A stretch of DNA of 51,126 nucleotides from a virus: the IMG/VR virus record IMGVR_UViG_3300010413_000060, positions 1 through 51,126 of that record, one strand, 5' to 3'. A program made the position numbers and the translations under genes. The notes under the pieces are model-generated. The model worked only from the letters and a program-made list of their open reading frames with translations, was not told the origin of the DNA and made no database searches. This document shows positions 1 to 7,136 of the stretch, piece after piece (within the stretch, counting starts at the first letter, position 1; each line of letters starts with the position of its first letter).

Positions 1-320
1 GATTTCGACTTGCACCACACGAACGGGAACCCGGATCGCTTCGCGTCCATCACGAACCGTTTCACCGTGAATTCGTTGTAATTGTCGAAATCGATCGCGG
101 AAAACCAGCATGTGCCATCGTCCAGAATCGGCACGACGCCCACGCCCACTTCGCCGTCAAGGTGCGCCTGCCACTTTTCAGGGGTCAGCTTCGCTTCGAC
201 AGTCTGCGCCCGGCCGCCAATTTTGCCGGATTCTTTTTGCAGGTTCCTGTCTTCCTTGTAAATCCCGTGTGCGCGATCAAGCCCGCTAAATAACTTGGAA
301 AACCGTTCTATTTTATCCAT
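1..320 (-). CDS. TOTE-type archaeo-eukaryotic primase, N-terminal part (runs off window)
   Basis: The minus-strand frame opens with ATG at 318-320 (AGGA ribosome site about 9 bases upstream) and stays open to the left edge, giving 106 N-terminal residues. The stretch HLDGEVGVGVVPILDDGTCW followed by FSAIDFDNY matches the N-terminal core of the archaeo-eukaryotic primase domain known from TOTE conflict systems and phage primases; the D-F-D pair is the expected metal-binding DxD, and FVWCKSKS matches the conserved strand after it. Inference: this is the primase, or primase-helicase, of the phage replication block, lying downstream of a helicase and an SSB-like protein. The C-terminal part, including any helicase domain, is outside the window. 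Confidence 0.8.
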   Translation of the reverse strand, partial: MDKIERFSKLFSGLDRAHGIYKEDRNLQKESGKIGGRAQTVEAKLTPEKWQAHLDGEVGVGVVPILDDGTCWFSAIDFDNYNEFTVKRFVMDAKRSGFPFVWCKSK

Positions 321-324
321 TGTA

Positions 325-358
325 CCGTCCTGAAAGGACGGCCGGCATTGCGCCGGCC
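325..358 (-). terminator. Two adjacent hairpins between SSB-like gene and primase
   Basis: On the minus strand a 7-bp GGCCGGC/GCCGGCC stem with a GCAAT loop (340-358) is followed at once by a 7-bp CCGTCCT/AGGACGG stem with a 3-base loop (325-341, sharing two bases). There is no real T tract, so this is more likely a partial terminator or a 3'-end stabiliser for the SSB-like mRNA than a full stop. The second stem contains the AGGA ribosome site of the primase, so it may also limit primase translation. Confidence 0.45.
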
Positions 359-380
359 GCCATGGTCACGGCTTCCAGTT

Positions 381-1172
381 TTAGTACGGCAAATCGTCTT
401 CGGCGGAAATAGTCCCGCTGTCCAGCGAATCCGTCGCTTCCTTGACTTCGCCCGCGCGGATTTTGTCGTGGAAATCCACGGCCGCGTCGAACAGTTCCTG
501 ATCTTCCACCAGACCGGAATAATTGATATTCCAGCCCCACCAGCTGTTTTCGTCCTTCGTTTCGGCCTGTACTCCGACCTTATACATGAAAGCCTGCTGG
601 TACGGGATTCCTTTCGCCTTTTTCTTCAGGTCGATGTCGCTGTTCAGACGCTTCGACTTTTTCGTTTGCGTGCGTTCCATCGTAATAATCGCCGGTTCAA
701 ACGAACCGTCGCCGCGAACCACGATGACGTAATGGTACCGGGTATCCGACAGCTGGTTTCCGTTCGGAAGGATGTCCCGGTTCTTGTCATCACGGGTCGT
801 TTCACGCATCATTGCGGCGCCTTCGGACACAGGATGTTCGGCGACGTAACCGCCGCGTTCGTCGGCTTTCCATTCCATGAACGCGCGCCGGTAATACACC
901 GGAACCAGAAACGTGTCGCTGTTTTCGGTATCGAACAGTTCCTGCGTCACGGTATTGATCAGCATCCCTTCGCGGGCGCCTTCGATGTACTTTCCGTCCG
1001 TGCGCTTCACCTGCGGCGAATTGCTTTGCAGGATACGCAAAAACGGGATCGCGAACGAATCCGCATCGGCCTGTTCCAGACCAGCATCCTCGAAACCCTG
1101 ATATTTAGCGTCTTTCAGGAATGCCGGCAGCCCGGCGTCTTTGACTTTTGCGACAGCTTTTGAATTTGTCAT
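381..1172 (-). CDS. Putative single-stranded DNA-binding protein
   Basis: A 263-residue protein in the replication block, between a coiled-coil protein and the primase. It has no motif I can name with certainty, but its C-terminus is acidic and ends in SAEDDLPY, which resembles the acidic tip (DDDIPF-like) that bacterial and phage SSBs use to recruit partners. The middle is rich in beta-type segments (TFLVPVYYRRAFMEW, YHYVIVVRGDG) with many aromatic and basic residues, as expected of an OB-type fold. The gene has its own candidate promoter and a strong hairpin behind it, which fits high expression. Function is inferred from context and tail sequence; an unrelated recombination-mediator role is possible. 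Confidence 0.55.
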   Translation of the reverse strand: MTNSKAVAKVKDAGLPAFLKDAKYQGFEDAGLEQADADSFAIPFLRILQSNSPQVKRTDGKYIEGAREGMLINTVTQELFDTENSDTFLVPVYYRRAFMEWKADERGGYVAEHPVSEGAAMMRETTRDDKNRDILPNGNQLSDTRYHYVIVVRGDGSFEPAIITMERTQTKKSKRLNSDIDLKKKAKGIPYQQAFMYKVGVQAETKDENSWWGWNINYSGLVEDQELFDAAVDFHDKIRAGEVKEATDSLDSGTISAEDDLPY

Positions 1173-1238
1173 TTCGGTTCCTTAATCATTAAACGTTTGT
1201 CCCCGGGAAATTAGCCGTTCCCGTAGCGGCGGAAAGCT

Positions 1239-1268
1239 ACGTTACGCCAGCGAAGTCGCCCCTGTCAA
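1239..1268 (-). promoter_or_regulatory. Candidate sigma70 promoter for the SSB-like gene
   Basis: A perfect TTGACA -35 box (1263-1268) overlaps the stop codon of the upstream gene. The best -10 at 18-bp spacing is TAACGT (1239-1244), which is weak. The box is followed by GGGG exactly as in the stronger promoter at 43319-43348. Confidence 0.35.
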
Positions 1269-1834
1269 CGTTTCTTGCGCGTTTTCGGCAGGGTAACTTT
1301 CGCTTCGTCGTACCGGAAAACATTTATCAGTTCTTCCGGAATCGGTTCTTCGCCGTTTTCCAGCTGTTCCCTTGCCCACGCGTTCAGGGTTCCGCTGTGA
1401 ATTCCTTCCTTCAGCGTGTAGTCGAACCCGTTCGATTCGGCGAATTCCACTGCAACGTCCTTCAGCGCGTCCTGACCACGGCCGAAATCCATCGTAACCA
1501 GATTTTTTATGATGTCACCGTGTCCATGGTCACGTAACCACGTATACGCGGCCAGCCTGTTTTCTTCCTTGATATTCGCGTTCAAACCTTCGCGTACTGT
1601 TATTTTCGCCCCATTATCAAGTGCGAATTCAGTTAGACCGATCTGTTTCATGGCGTCCGGAAGTGTTTCCGTCCGCATAATCAGGTATTCAGCGCTAACG
1701 TCGGCCAGTTCCTGTTTCAGCGCGGCAATGCGCTTTTCGATCTGGACCTGCTGGCGCGCCAGCGCCACGATATGTTCCAGCTGATCTTCAGTCGGTTTCG
1801 TTGCCTGTTCGGCTTTGCTGTAGTCGATTGCCAT
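1265..1834 (-). CDS. Conserved phage hypothetical protein with N-terminal coiled coil
   Basis: 189 residues. Residues 15-50 (DQLEHIVALARQQVQIEKRI onward) form a predicted coiled coil, followed by a mixed alpha/beta part and a basic tail ending TRKKR. Its place between a SNF2-type helicase and an SSB-like protein suggests a role in DNA replication or recombination, but no catalytic motif is visible. Translation is probably coupled to the preceding gene, which ends one base before its start. Confidence 0.7.
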   Translation of the reverse strand: MAIDYSKAEQATKPTEDQLEHIVALARQQVQIEKRIAALKQELADVSAEYLIMRTETLPDAMKQIGLTEFALDNGAKITVREGLNANIKEENRLAAYTWLRDHGHGDIIKNLVTMDFGRGQDALKDVAVEFAESNGFDYTLKEGIHSGTLNAWAREQLENGEEPIPEELINVFRYDEAKVTLPKTRKKR

Positions 1835-1835
1835 T

Positions 1836-2183
1836 CTACTTTCCTTTTAGGTCGAATTGCAGGTTCACGTATTCATATCGGCGGCGATCCCACCGCAGAA
1901 CGTTTACCTTCCCCAGATTGACTTCGGCAGCCAGCGCCATCGTTAGCCCGATAGCCGCTGCGTCGCCGACTGCCAGAATATAATCGTCGTCCGTGTATTC
2001 GCGCAATAGCTTCCTTACTTCGTGAACGTCGTTCTGCGTGTAATACGAAACGCCATTTGACGGGAACAGGGGCATCGTCAATTCGCCAAATTTAGTTGCC
2101 GGCGAAATATCAACAGCCGGAACAAATCTGCCGGTTTCCTTGTCCTTTTTCTTCGGTTCCTGAACAACGTACACTTTACCCAT
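1836..2183 (-). CDS. Small conserved phage protein linked to the helicase gene
   Basis: 115 residues starting MGKVYVVQEP. The start at 2183 is preferred over the upstream ATG at 2192 because its A is shared with the helicase stop codon (TAATG) and it has GGAG about 10 bases ahead. The N-terminal KKKDKETGRFVPAVDISPA is followed by a folded C-terminal half (YILAVGDAAAIGLTMALAAE). Small proteins of this kind beside phage helicases have no proven function that I know of. A replication-linked role is inference from gene order only. Confidence 0.75.
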   Translation of the reverse strand: MGKVYVVQEPKKKDKETGRFVPAVDISPATKFGELTMPLFPSNGVSYYTQNDVHEVRKLLREYTDDDYILAVGDAAAIGLTMALAAEVNLGKVNVLRWDRRRYEYVNLQFDLKGK

Positions 2184-3649
2184 TACAGCCATTCTCCCGC
2201 ATTATCTTTCGTAATTTCGTCCGCGATATTCTTTTTCGATCGTAACGCGGTAATTATCTTCGTGTCAATCGTCTGTTCGGCTTCGATGTCGACGTATGTC
2301 ACGTTGTTTTTCTGACCGATTCGGTGCGCCCGATCTTCACTTTGCAATCGGGCTTCCAGTGAAAAATCATTGCTGTAATAAATCACAGTTGTCGCTGCGG
2401 TCAGGGTAAGTCCGTATCCCCCTGAATGCTGCTGTCCGACAAAAAACTGGCAATGCGGGTCGTTCTGGAACCGATCAACGTTCGTTTCCCTGTCGTGCCT
2501 ATCAACGCCGCCATGATACGAAACGACAGACTTCGGTCCGTATTCTTTCCGCAGCCGTTCGTGAATCGCGGCCAGTTCCGCCCTGAACCTTGCCCAGATA
2601 ATAATTTTTCCGTCTGGATTCGCTTCAGAAACGATGCCCAGCAGCGCGTCAAGTCGCGGGTTCGCGCCCGGTAGCGGCTTCGCCGGCCCGTGTTCGACCT
2701 GTGGAATGAATCCACCCAGAACCTGCTGCTGACGTAACAGCTTCGTCAGGACGTTTTGCACCGTGATTTCTTCGTGACCCAGTTCGTACAGGTTCCGTCT
2801 TCGAATATCGTTGTACAGTTTTCGCTGTTCGGCCGTCAATTCGACCAGCCGGCGTTCGTATACCTTTTCGGGCAAATCAAGACATTCGTTTTTCGTTATG
2901 CGGTAACTGTGCGCCTGAATCTTTTCTGTCAGTTCATCGAGATTCCGATAAGCCACCAGCGCTTCGTAATCCTGCCCCTGCCGGTGATTCGTTTCCTTTC
3001 GCCATTCAGCGAAATGGTGCTTGTACGAATAGAAATTGTCGAATCCCAGAATGTCGCGATTCAGGAATGCGAACTGCGCGTACGCGTCCAGCGGCCCGTT
3101 CGTGATCGGCGTCCCCGTCATGATCCGACGGTACTTTGCCCGTTTGCCTAGCTGGATAAGCGTCTTCGTCCGCTTTACGCCCGGCGTCTTGATCACGGTC
3201 GATTCGTCGATGATTAGCAGCGTCGGGAACGTGTTCAATACGTCGGCAAGGAATTTCGCGGCCTTCCCCTGCATCCCTGACTGAAAGGCTTCGACGTTCA
3301 TCGAAATGAATCGCAGTCCCCGTCCTTCCTTCCACAGCGCATCGATCGCTTTGCGTTCGGCCGCTTTCATCGTACTGGCCCAAATCGCGGCCCGGTAATT
3401 CGTCCATTCCGGCAGGTGCGCAGGTATTTCGCGCAGAATCCAGTTCCGATGCACGCCATTCGGCGCGATGACGACGACGGCCATTATTTTGTCGCGCGCC
3501 CACAGCCACGCGGCCGTGTCGATGCCGACTTTCGTTTTCCCAGTGCCCATCCCCATAAGCAACGCGAAATCGTTCAGGTCGCGGCTGCGATGGAAAACCG
3601 TACGCTGGTGATCGAACGGTTCAGTCTTGTAATCGTAATCGTGGTTCAT
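2183..3649 (-). CDS. SNF2-family superfamily 2 helicase
   Basis: 488 residues with the full SF2/SNF2 motif set: Walker A GMGTGKTK (about 33-40), motif II IIDEST (about 146-151), motif III TGTPITN (about 179-185) and, near 420-448, SGGYGLTLTAA followed by QSEDRAHRIGQ, the signature motif VI of SNF2-like ATPases. Such phage proteins act in replication initiation or fork remodelling. It is the first gene of the left block and is preceded by the intergenic region 3650-3964, so it is probably expressed from there, with a leader of about 60 bases after the left 24-bp element. Confidence 0.93.
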   Translation of the reverse strand: MNHDYDYKTEPFDHQRTVFHRSRDLNDFALLMGMGTGKTKVGIDTAAWLWARDKIMAVVVIAPNGVHRNWILREIPAHLPEWTNYRAAIWASTMKAAERKAIDALWKEGRGLRFISMNVEAFQSGMQGKAAKFLADVLNTFPTLLIIDESTVIKTPGVKRTKTLIQLGKRAKYRRIMTGTPITNGPLDAYAQFAFLNRDILGFDNFYSYKHHFAEWRKETNHRQGQDYEALVAYRNLDELTEKIQAHSYRITKNECLDLPEKVYERRLVELTAEQRKLYNDIRRRNLYELGHEEITVQNVLTKLLRQQQVLGGFIPQVEHGPAKPLPGANPRLDALLGIVSEANPDGKIIIWARFRAELAAIHERLRKEYGPKSVVSYHGGVDRHDRETNVDRFQNDPHCQFFVGQQHSGGYGLTLTAATTVIYYSNDFSLEARLQSEDRAHRIGQKNNVTYVDIEAEQTIDTKIITALRSKKNIADEITKDNAGEWL

Positions 3650-3703
3650 TCTTCCCGTCCCGGGTTATCTGCGCGAATTCTTGCCGTATCCGGCCGCGCT
3701 GTC

Positions 3704-3727
3704 AAACTTCCCCTATAAAAGAAATAC
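3704..3727 (-). repeat. Left copy of 24-bp inverted element, facing the helicase gene
   Basis: On the minus strand this reads GTATTTCTTTTATAGGGGAA followed by GTTT, identical over 24 bp to the right copy at 3941-3964 in the opposite orientation. It points toward the helicase start at 3649. The TATAGGGGAA end resembles the initiation end of T7-type promoters. Confidence 0.85.
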
Positions 3728-3729
3728 CA

Positions 3730-3886
3730 TATACCACCCATTTTTCGAATCATGTCTTTGTTTTTGTTGCCAATTTTACAAGCGTGTTAGCTGAATATAC
3801 CACTTGATACCATGACAAAATGACAGTGGTATACAGTAACATTTTGATCTGATTAATAAAACAGGGGTCATATACCACTATACCAT
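3730..3886. repeat. TATACCAC octamer array, region 1
   Basis: The octamer TATACCAC occurs at 3730-3737, 3796-3803 and 3871-3878. A tandem one-mismatch copy TATACCAT follows at 3879-3886, and an inverted copy GTGGTATA sits at 3826-3833. The array could be an iteron set or the binding sites of a phage regulator. Confidence 0.7.
3779..3795. repeat. 17-bp conserved box, copy 1
   Basis: CAAGCGTGTTAGCTGAA, identical to 38334-38350. It begins 72 bases after the first base of CTTCCCC in the left element; the second copy lies 73 bases after the matching point, so spacing is conserved along with sequence. Confidence 0.85.
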
Positions 3887-3940
3887 CCCCTGAAATAAAA
3901 TCCGGTCACGAAAGCACAAATCAAAAACGCCCCAAGTATA

Positions 3941-3964
3941 GTATTTCTTTTATAGGGGAAGTTT
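3941..3964 (+). repeat. Right copy of 24-bp inverted element
   Basis: GTATTTCTTTTATAGGGGAA followed by GTTT on the plus strand. It points back toward the 3' end of the Rz1 gene and lies right after the T tract of the minus-strand terminator, so any transcript from it would be antisense to the lysis genes. Confidence 0.85.
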
Positions 3965-4007
3965 TAAAAAGCCCCGACGGCGGCTGGAAGCGTTACCGAC
4001 GCCGGGG
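3965..4007 (-). terminator. Intrinsic terminator of the virion/lysis block
   Basis: On the minus strand, two bases past the Rz1 stop codon, GGGG+CGCC can pair with GGCG+CCCC through a 3-base bulge (3972-4007), giving about 8 G-C pairs. This is followed by CTTTTT (3966-3971). It is the clearest Rho-independent terminator in the window and marks the end of the 34-kb late block. Confidence 0.75.
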
Positions 4008-4009
4008 AA

Positions 4010-4294
4010 TCACTCTGCATTGATCCAGTCGCGAAGCGCTTGATGCTTCCGCGCGCACTCCCGCAGTGCGGCGACATCGTCGAAATGTGCCCGCAGAACG
4101 TCCCTGACGGCGTCTGACAGCGGCAAATCGGAAAGGTTATCTGGCAGGCGGGAAGCTTCCGTGCACGGCGCCAGCGCTTCGGTAGGCTTTTGGCGGGGTA
4201 TCGGGTCAGTCGTCGCCGGCCGCAGAGTTCCACAGCCGGGCAAAATCAGGCCCGAAAGGATTACCAGTGCCACCGTCCGAACAAATTTGATCAT
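4010..4294 (-). CDS. Rz1-like outer-membrane spanin lipoprotein
   Basis: 94 residues. It begins with a short basic N-terminus and a hydrophobic segment ending in LPGC (Cys at about 21), a lipoprotein signal, followed by a Pro-rich stretch (TTDPIPRQKPTEALAPC). Its start lies inside the last 89 bases of the Rz gene in another frame, the classic nested arrangement of Rz/Rz1. It would be anchored in the outer membrane and join the Rz protein across the periplasm in the last step of lysis. At 94 residues it is longer than lambda Rz1, with a helical C-terminal extension (DAVRDVLRAHFDDVAALREC) of unknown role. Confidence 0.88.
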   Translation of the reverse strand: MIKFVRTVALVILSGLILPGCGTLRPATTDPIPRQKPTEALAPCTEASRLPDNLSDLPLSDAVRDVLRAHFDDVAALRECARKHQALRDWINAE

Positions 4295-4613
4295 GATCCT
4301 TCACCACGGCCGCTTCACGCAGCTTTCGTTCAAGGTCCCGGCGTTCCTGCCGGGTACGTTCAAGGTCGGCCGACAGCGCTTCAGCGGCGGCCTGATCCCG
4401 GGAAATCTGTTCCCGGTATTTCTGCATAAATTGTTCGTGCTGCTTCGCGTAATTTTCGGCGATTTCCGCCCTTTCCGCTTCCATCACTGCCCGGTATCGC
4501 CACCCGTTTACCGTCCAGCCGGCCGCGAAAATGAACCCCGCCAGCGCCGCGATCCCGACGACGCGCAGATTCAATTTGCGAAGGAATGCCCATAAAATCG
4601 ACAATGCAGCCAC
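4206..4613 (-). CDS. Rz-like inner-membrane spanin
   Basis: 135 residues: one N-terminal membrane segment (about 17-35, VVGIAALAGFIFAAGWTVNG) and then a long charged coiled coil (about 40-105, AEIAENYAKQHEQF onward), the typical build of an i-spanin. The start used is GTG at 4613; a TTG at 4604 has a better-spaced GGGGTGG site, so the true N-terminus may be three residues shorter. Rz1 overlaps its 3' end in a different frame. Together they fuse inner and outer membranes at lysis. Confidence 0.88.
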   Translation of the reverse strand: MAALSILWAFLRKLNLRVVGIAALAGFIFAAGWTVNGWRYRAVMEAERAEIAENYAKQHEQFMQKYREQISRDQAAAEALSADLERTRQERRDLERKLREAAVVKDHDQICSDGGTGNPFGPDFARLWNSAAGDD

Positions 4614-4627
4614 CCCGTTTCGCCATA

Positions 4628-5155
4628 TCAGGCCCCAATTAGTTGAAGAATACGGGACGCCTGCCCGTGAAGTTCTTCGATTGTACCATTGTTGTAAACA
4701 ACGTGCCCGGCATAATAACGCGTTATCCCGTTTTCGGACGCGTGCCCGCCGTTATCCACGGCCCACTGTTCGTCCTTTTGAACCATGATCAGGGTACCCC
4801 CGTTCCGTAAAATCCATTGCGCTTCATTATCAAACCGCACGTCTGGAATGATAAGCTTCGGTTCTTTGATCATGACCTGTTCCGCCAGCAACAGCCACAC
4901 GTCAGGGTGAACCAGATTCCGGCCCCATTCAGTGCCGATCGTTTGCGCCAGATAGCGCGGCGACCGTCCCAGCCATGGAATTTTGCGTTCCTTCGTTTCG
5001 TGGTCGTCCCATACCGCCGGGTCAATATCAAACGCGCATTCCAACATTCGTTTCAGCGGGTCCGCGAACCCGTAGCGCTTCCATCCCCTGTCGATGAAAT
5101 ATTTCGCGAAAGTATCTTTACCTGCCCCGGCTTTTCCAATTACGCCAATTAGCAT
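4628..5155 (-). CDS. Deoxynucleoside monophosphate kinase
   Basis: 175 residues opening MLIGVIGKAGAGKDTFAKYF, whose P-loop GKAGAGKDT (about 7-15) with K-D-T is typical of phage dNMP kinases related to T4 gp1. Further family features are FADPLKRM, a WLGRSPRYLAQTIGTEWGR lid-like region and LIIPDVRFDNEAQWI. It would phosphorylate dNMPs to dNDPs for phage DNA synthesis. The start overlaps the preceding gene by 38 bases, with AAAGG ahead of the ATG. A nucleotide metabolism gene set between the hydrolase and the spanins, inside the late block, is out of its functional place. Confidence 0.85.
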   Translation of the reverse strand: MLIGVIGKAGAGKDTFAKYFIDRGWKRYGFADPLKRMLECAFDIDPAVWDDHETKERKIPWLGRSPRYLAQTIGTEWGRNLVHPDVWLLLAEQVMIKEPKLIIPDVRFDNEAQWILRNGGTLIMVQKDEQWAVDNGGHASENGITRYYAGHVVYNNGTIEELHGQASRILQLIGA

Positions 5156-5606
5156 AGTTTCGAACCTTTGTGTCTTTGTATAGGTTAATCACAGCCAGCC
5201 CATTTCCGGTGCTGGTGTCATGTTTCGCGGCAATTTCTACCGCACGGACGGCGTCCATTCCGGCTTCCATTGCGCCAATCGCAAAATCAGCGCCGCTTCC
5301 CCACGCGTCGAAATCCGAAAATACAGGCATCGGAACCATGTTGCTATCATATCCTTCGACTTTCCACGTGTCCAAATGCAGCACGACCACTTCCGTATCA
5401 TCGTCCAGCGACCAGTCATCGTTCTTTTTCTGGCCTTCCTTCCACCATTCAAGGAATCGTATCCCGCCGGACAGTGATCCAGTGACTGCCACAGCGATGT
5501 CGTGACCACGGACAACCCACAGTTTTTCGCATAATTTTCGCGCGACCCCGGCGGTCGCCTGTCGATCGGTGCACAAAATACCGTCTTTGTATGCGACTGT
5601 TGTCAC
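5118..5606 (-). CDS. HslV/proteasome-like Ntn hydrolase from an internal in-frame start
   Basis: Inside the phosphoesterase gene, GGAAGGTGG lies 5-6 bases ahead of an in-frame GTG at 5604-5606 that begins (M)TTVAYKDGILCTDRQAT. This is the normal N-terminus of phage HslV-like peptidases (MTT-x-A-x-x-D-G), where removal of Met exposes the nucleophilic Thr. The 162-residue product keeps the late conserved block WGSGADFAIGAMEAGMDAVR and AVEIAAKHD. Because Ntn hydrolases need a free N-terminal Thr, I infer that independent initiation, or self-cleavage of the fusion at Val508/Thr509, is required for activity. What it cleaves in infection is unknown. Confidence 0.72.
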   Translation of the reverse strand: MTTVAYKDGILCTDRQATAGVARKLCEKLWVVRGHDIAVAVTGSLSGGIRFLEWWKEGQKKNDDWSLDDDTEVVVLHLDTWKVEGYDSNMVPMPVFSDFDAWGSGADFAIGAMEAGMDAVRAVEIAAKHDTSTGNGLAVINLYKDTKVRNYANWRNWKSRGR

Positions 5607-7127
5607 CGCTTCCACCTTCCGCGCGCGTTTTCCGTTAGCGTATACGACGCAATCCGTGTGCATCCAGCTGGAAGGCCCGCGATTGTACTGTAACCGCAGC
5701 CGGCTGTTCGTGCCTACCGCGTAGCATCCTTCCTCGATTCCCGGGCTGTGCACGTGTCCGATCACGCTTTTTACGCCGATCCTGCGCAGGTTCATGATGT
5801 TTCCCCGGGCGCCGTTCGGACCCAGATCACCGTGCATACCCAGTTCGATTCCTTGCACCATATACGATTCGTCGCGCTTCAGTAACGTATTCGTTACCTT
5901 CAGCAGTTGCGCCGCCCAGTAATGGAACGGATCAACAGTGCGCGCGCCCGCCGGCGTCATTTCCGTTTGCCTGACCATTGCCAGCGCCGTTTCCAGATAG
6001 AATTCCATGTGCGTCGGATCGGCGCGCCAGTCAGTTTCGCGAATCCAGCGTTCTAAACCTTCATTATGGTTACTCGGCACAATGACGTTTTCGAACCCCG
6101 CCCCGTACTTGTTGATGAAATCGCATGTCAGCTTCAATTCGTCCGGAATGCTGGACATGCGCGCCTTGTGCTTCGCCAGATTGATGAACGGATTCAGCTT
6201 GTCGTGATGATTCTTCGCGTAATTGTCGAACACGTCATGCCAGATAAGCTTTTTCGGGCGCAACACCGAAACGATCGAATCGGGTCCTTCGAATGTTGCC
6301 GGCACCACGCCGTCGTCGATGAACTGAATATGGGAATCGCCCATGATCAGCGCGGCAGCTGGCGGCGCGTCTTCCACCCCTGCCGGCGTGTATTTCTTGT
6401 CCTTATCGATGAACGTCCCGTTATTCAATGCCAGCAGGTGCCGCATAAAGAACAAATCGCCGACGATTTCGACGACAACGGCGCCAAGCGAATGATGGAA
6501 TTCGCCGCGCTTGCCTATAGCAGTATCGGTATAATTTTCGACAGTAACAGCGCCGGTCGTCGTCATCAGTTTGGGCAGTTTGTGCGACGGCGTCGCGACG
6601 GACTTCAACTGAATTTTCGGGTGCGCCAGAATGCCGGATTTCGCCCCGGTTATCGATTCGAAACCCGTCAGCGGCTGTATGTTCGTCGGCTGTGTCCGAA
6701 TGTCCCCTAAAACCACAAGGTTTTCGTTTATTTCTGCGCGACTGGCAAACAGGTATTCGGTTAACGCCGGGTCCCACCAGTCGTCGTCCTGCTGGCGTTG
6801 TCCCCAGACGCTTGTCGGATTCTTGTAACGGATCGGGATTACTGACAGGTGCGCTTCGTTATGGTTGCAGAAAACTTTCAGCGCTTGAAGGAATTTTTTG
6901 TGCGGCGGCGTAGCGTTTTGCGCTGCTGTGAAAACGTATGTACCGGCCGGCGGCAGGGTCCCTTCGAATTGTTTGTGCGCCGGTTCCTTCGCCGGCTTTG
7001 ATGCTGCCGGATTCGCTGTCGTCTTGCCACATGATCGACAAGCCCAGCGCTGCTGTTTGCCATAGTGTCTTTCCCGGCTGCCATCCTTGCGCAGCGTACC
7101 CTGTTCGCCACAGTGCGGACAAAACAT
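5118..7127 (-). CDS. Zinc ribbon-metallophosphoesterase, fused in frame to an HslV-like hydrolase
   Basis: 669 residues in three parts. Residues 1-40 are a zinc ribbon (C3-x2-C6 and C30-x2-C33). Residues about 130-500 carry calcineurin-like phosphoesterase motifs: GDSH (263-266), SNHNE (352-356), HGD (432-434) and GHVHSPG (457-463). The part ends with LQYNRGPSSW and a YANGKR strand, which I take to be the normal end of this phosphoesterase type. Residues 508-669 are an HslV-like Ntn hydrolase. No stop codon separates the last two parts, so the fusion is real in the DNA. However, the hydrolase also has its own start (see 5118-5606), so two products are likely. The phosphoesterase substrate is unknown; nucleic acid ends or nucleotides are plausible. 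Confidence 0.82.
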   Translation of the reverse strand: MFCPHCGEQGTLRKDGSRERHYGKQQRWACRSCGKTTANPAASKPAKEPAHKQFEGTLPPAGTYVFTAAQNATPPHKKFLQALKVFCNHNEAHLSVIPIRYKNPTSVWGQRQQDDDWWDPALTEYLFASRAEINENLVVLGDIRTQPTNIQPLTGFESITGAKSGILAHPKIQLKSVATPSHKLPKLMTTTGAVTVENYTDTAIGKRGEFHHSLGAVVVEIVGDLFFMRHLLALNNGTFIDKDKKYTPAGVEDAPPAAALIMGDSHIQFIDDGVVPATFEGPDSIVSVLRPKKLIWHDVFDNYAKNHHDKLNPFINLAKHKARMSSIPDELKLTCDFINKYGAGFENVIVPSNHNEGLERWIRETDWRADPTHMEFYLETALAMVRQTEMTPAGARTVDPFHYWAAQLLKVTNTLLKRDESYMVQGIELGMHGDLGPNGARGNIMNLRRIGVKSVIGHVHSPGIEEGCYAVGTNSRLRLQYNRGPSSWMHTDCVVYANGKRARKVEAVTTVAYKDGILCTDRQATAGVARKLCEKLWVVRGHDIAVAVTGSLSGGIRFLEWWKEGQKKNDDWSLDDDTEVVVLHLDTWKVEGYDSNMVPMPVFSDFDAWGSGADFAIGAMEAGMDAVRAVEIAAKHDTSTGNGLAVINLYKDTKVRNYANWRNWKSRGR

Positions 7128-7136
7128 GCTGCCCCC

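Larger units (their letters stand above)
3650..3964. promoter_or_regulatory. Non-coding control region 1 (AT-rich, repeat-structured)
   Basis: About 315 bases with no gene, much richer in A+T than the surroundings. It holds inverted copies of a 24-bp element at its ends (3704-3727 and 3941-3964), a 17-bp box (3779-3795) and five TATACCAC-type octamers. Intergenic region 2 (38252-38600) has the same parts in the same order and near-identical spacing. It separates the virion/lysis block, which terminates at 3965-4007, from the replication block. Promoter, regulator-binding array and replication origin are all possible. Confidence 0.75.

Noticed and set aside
3704-3964. Miniature transposon (MITE) with 24-bp terminal inverted repeats
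   Set aside because: No target-site duplication is visible at either copy, both lie exactly at operon boundaries, and internal landmarks keep their spacing while the rest diverges, which fits control regions better than mobile DNA.
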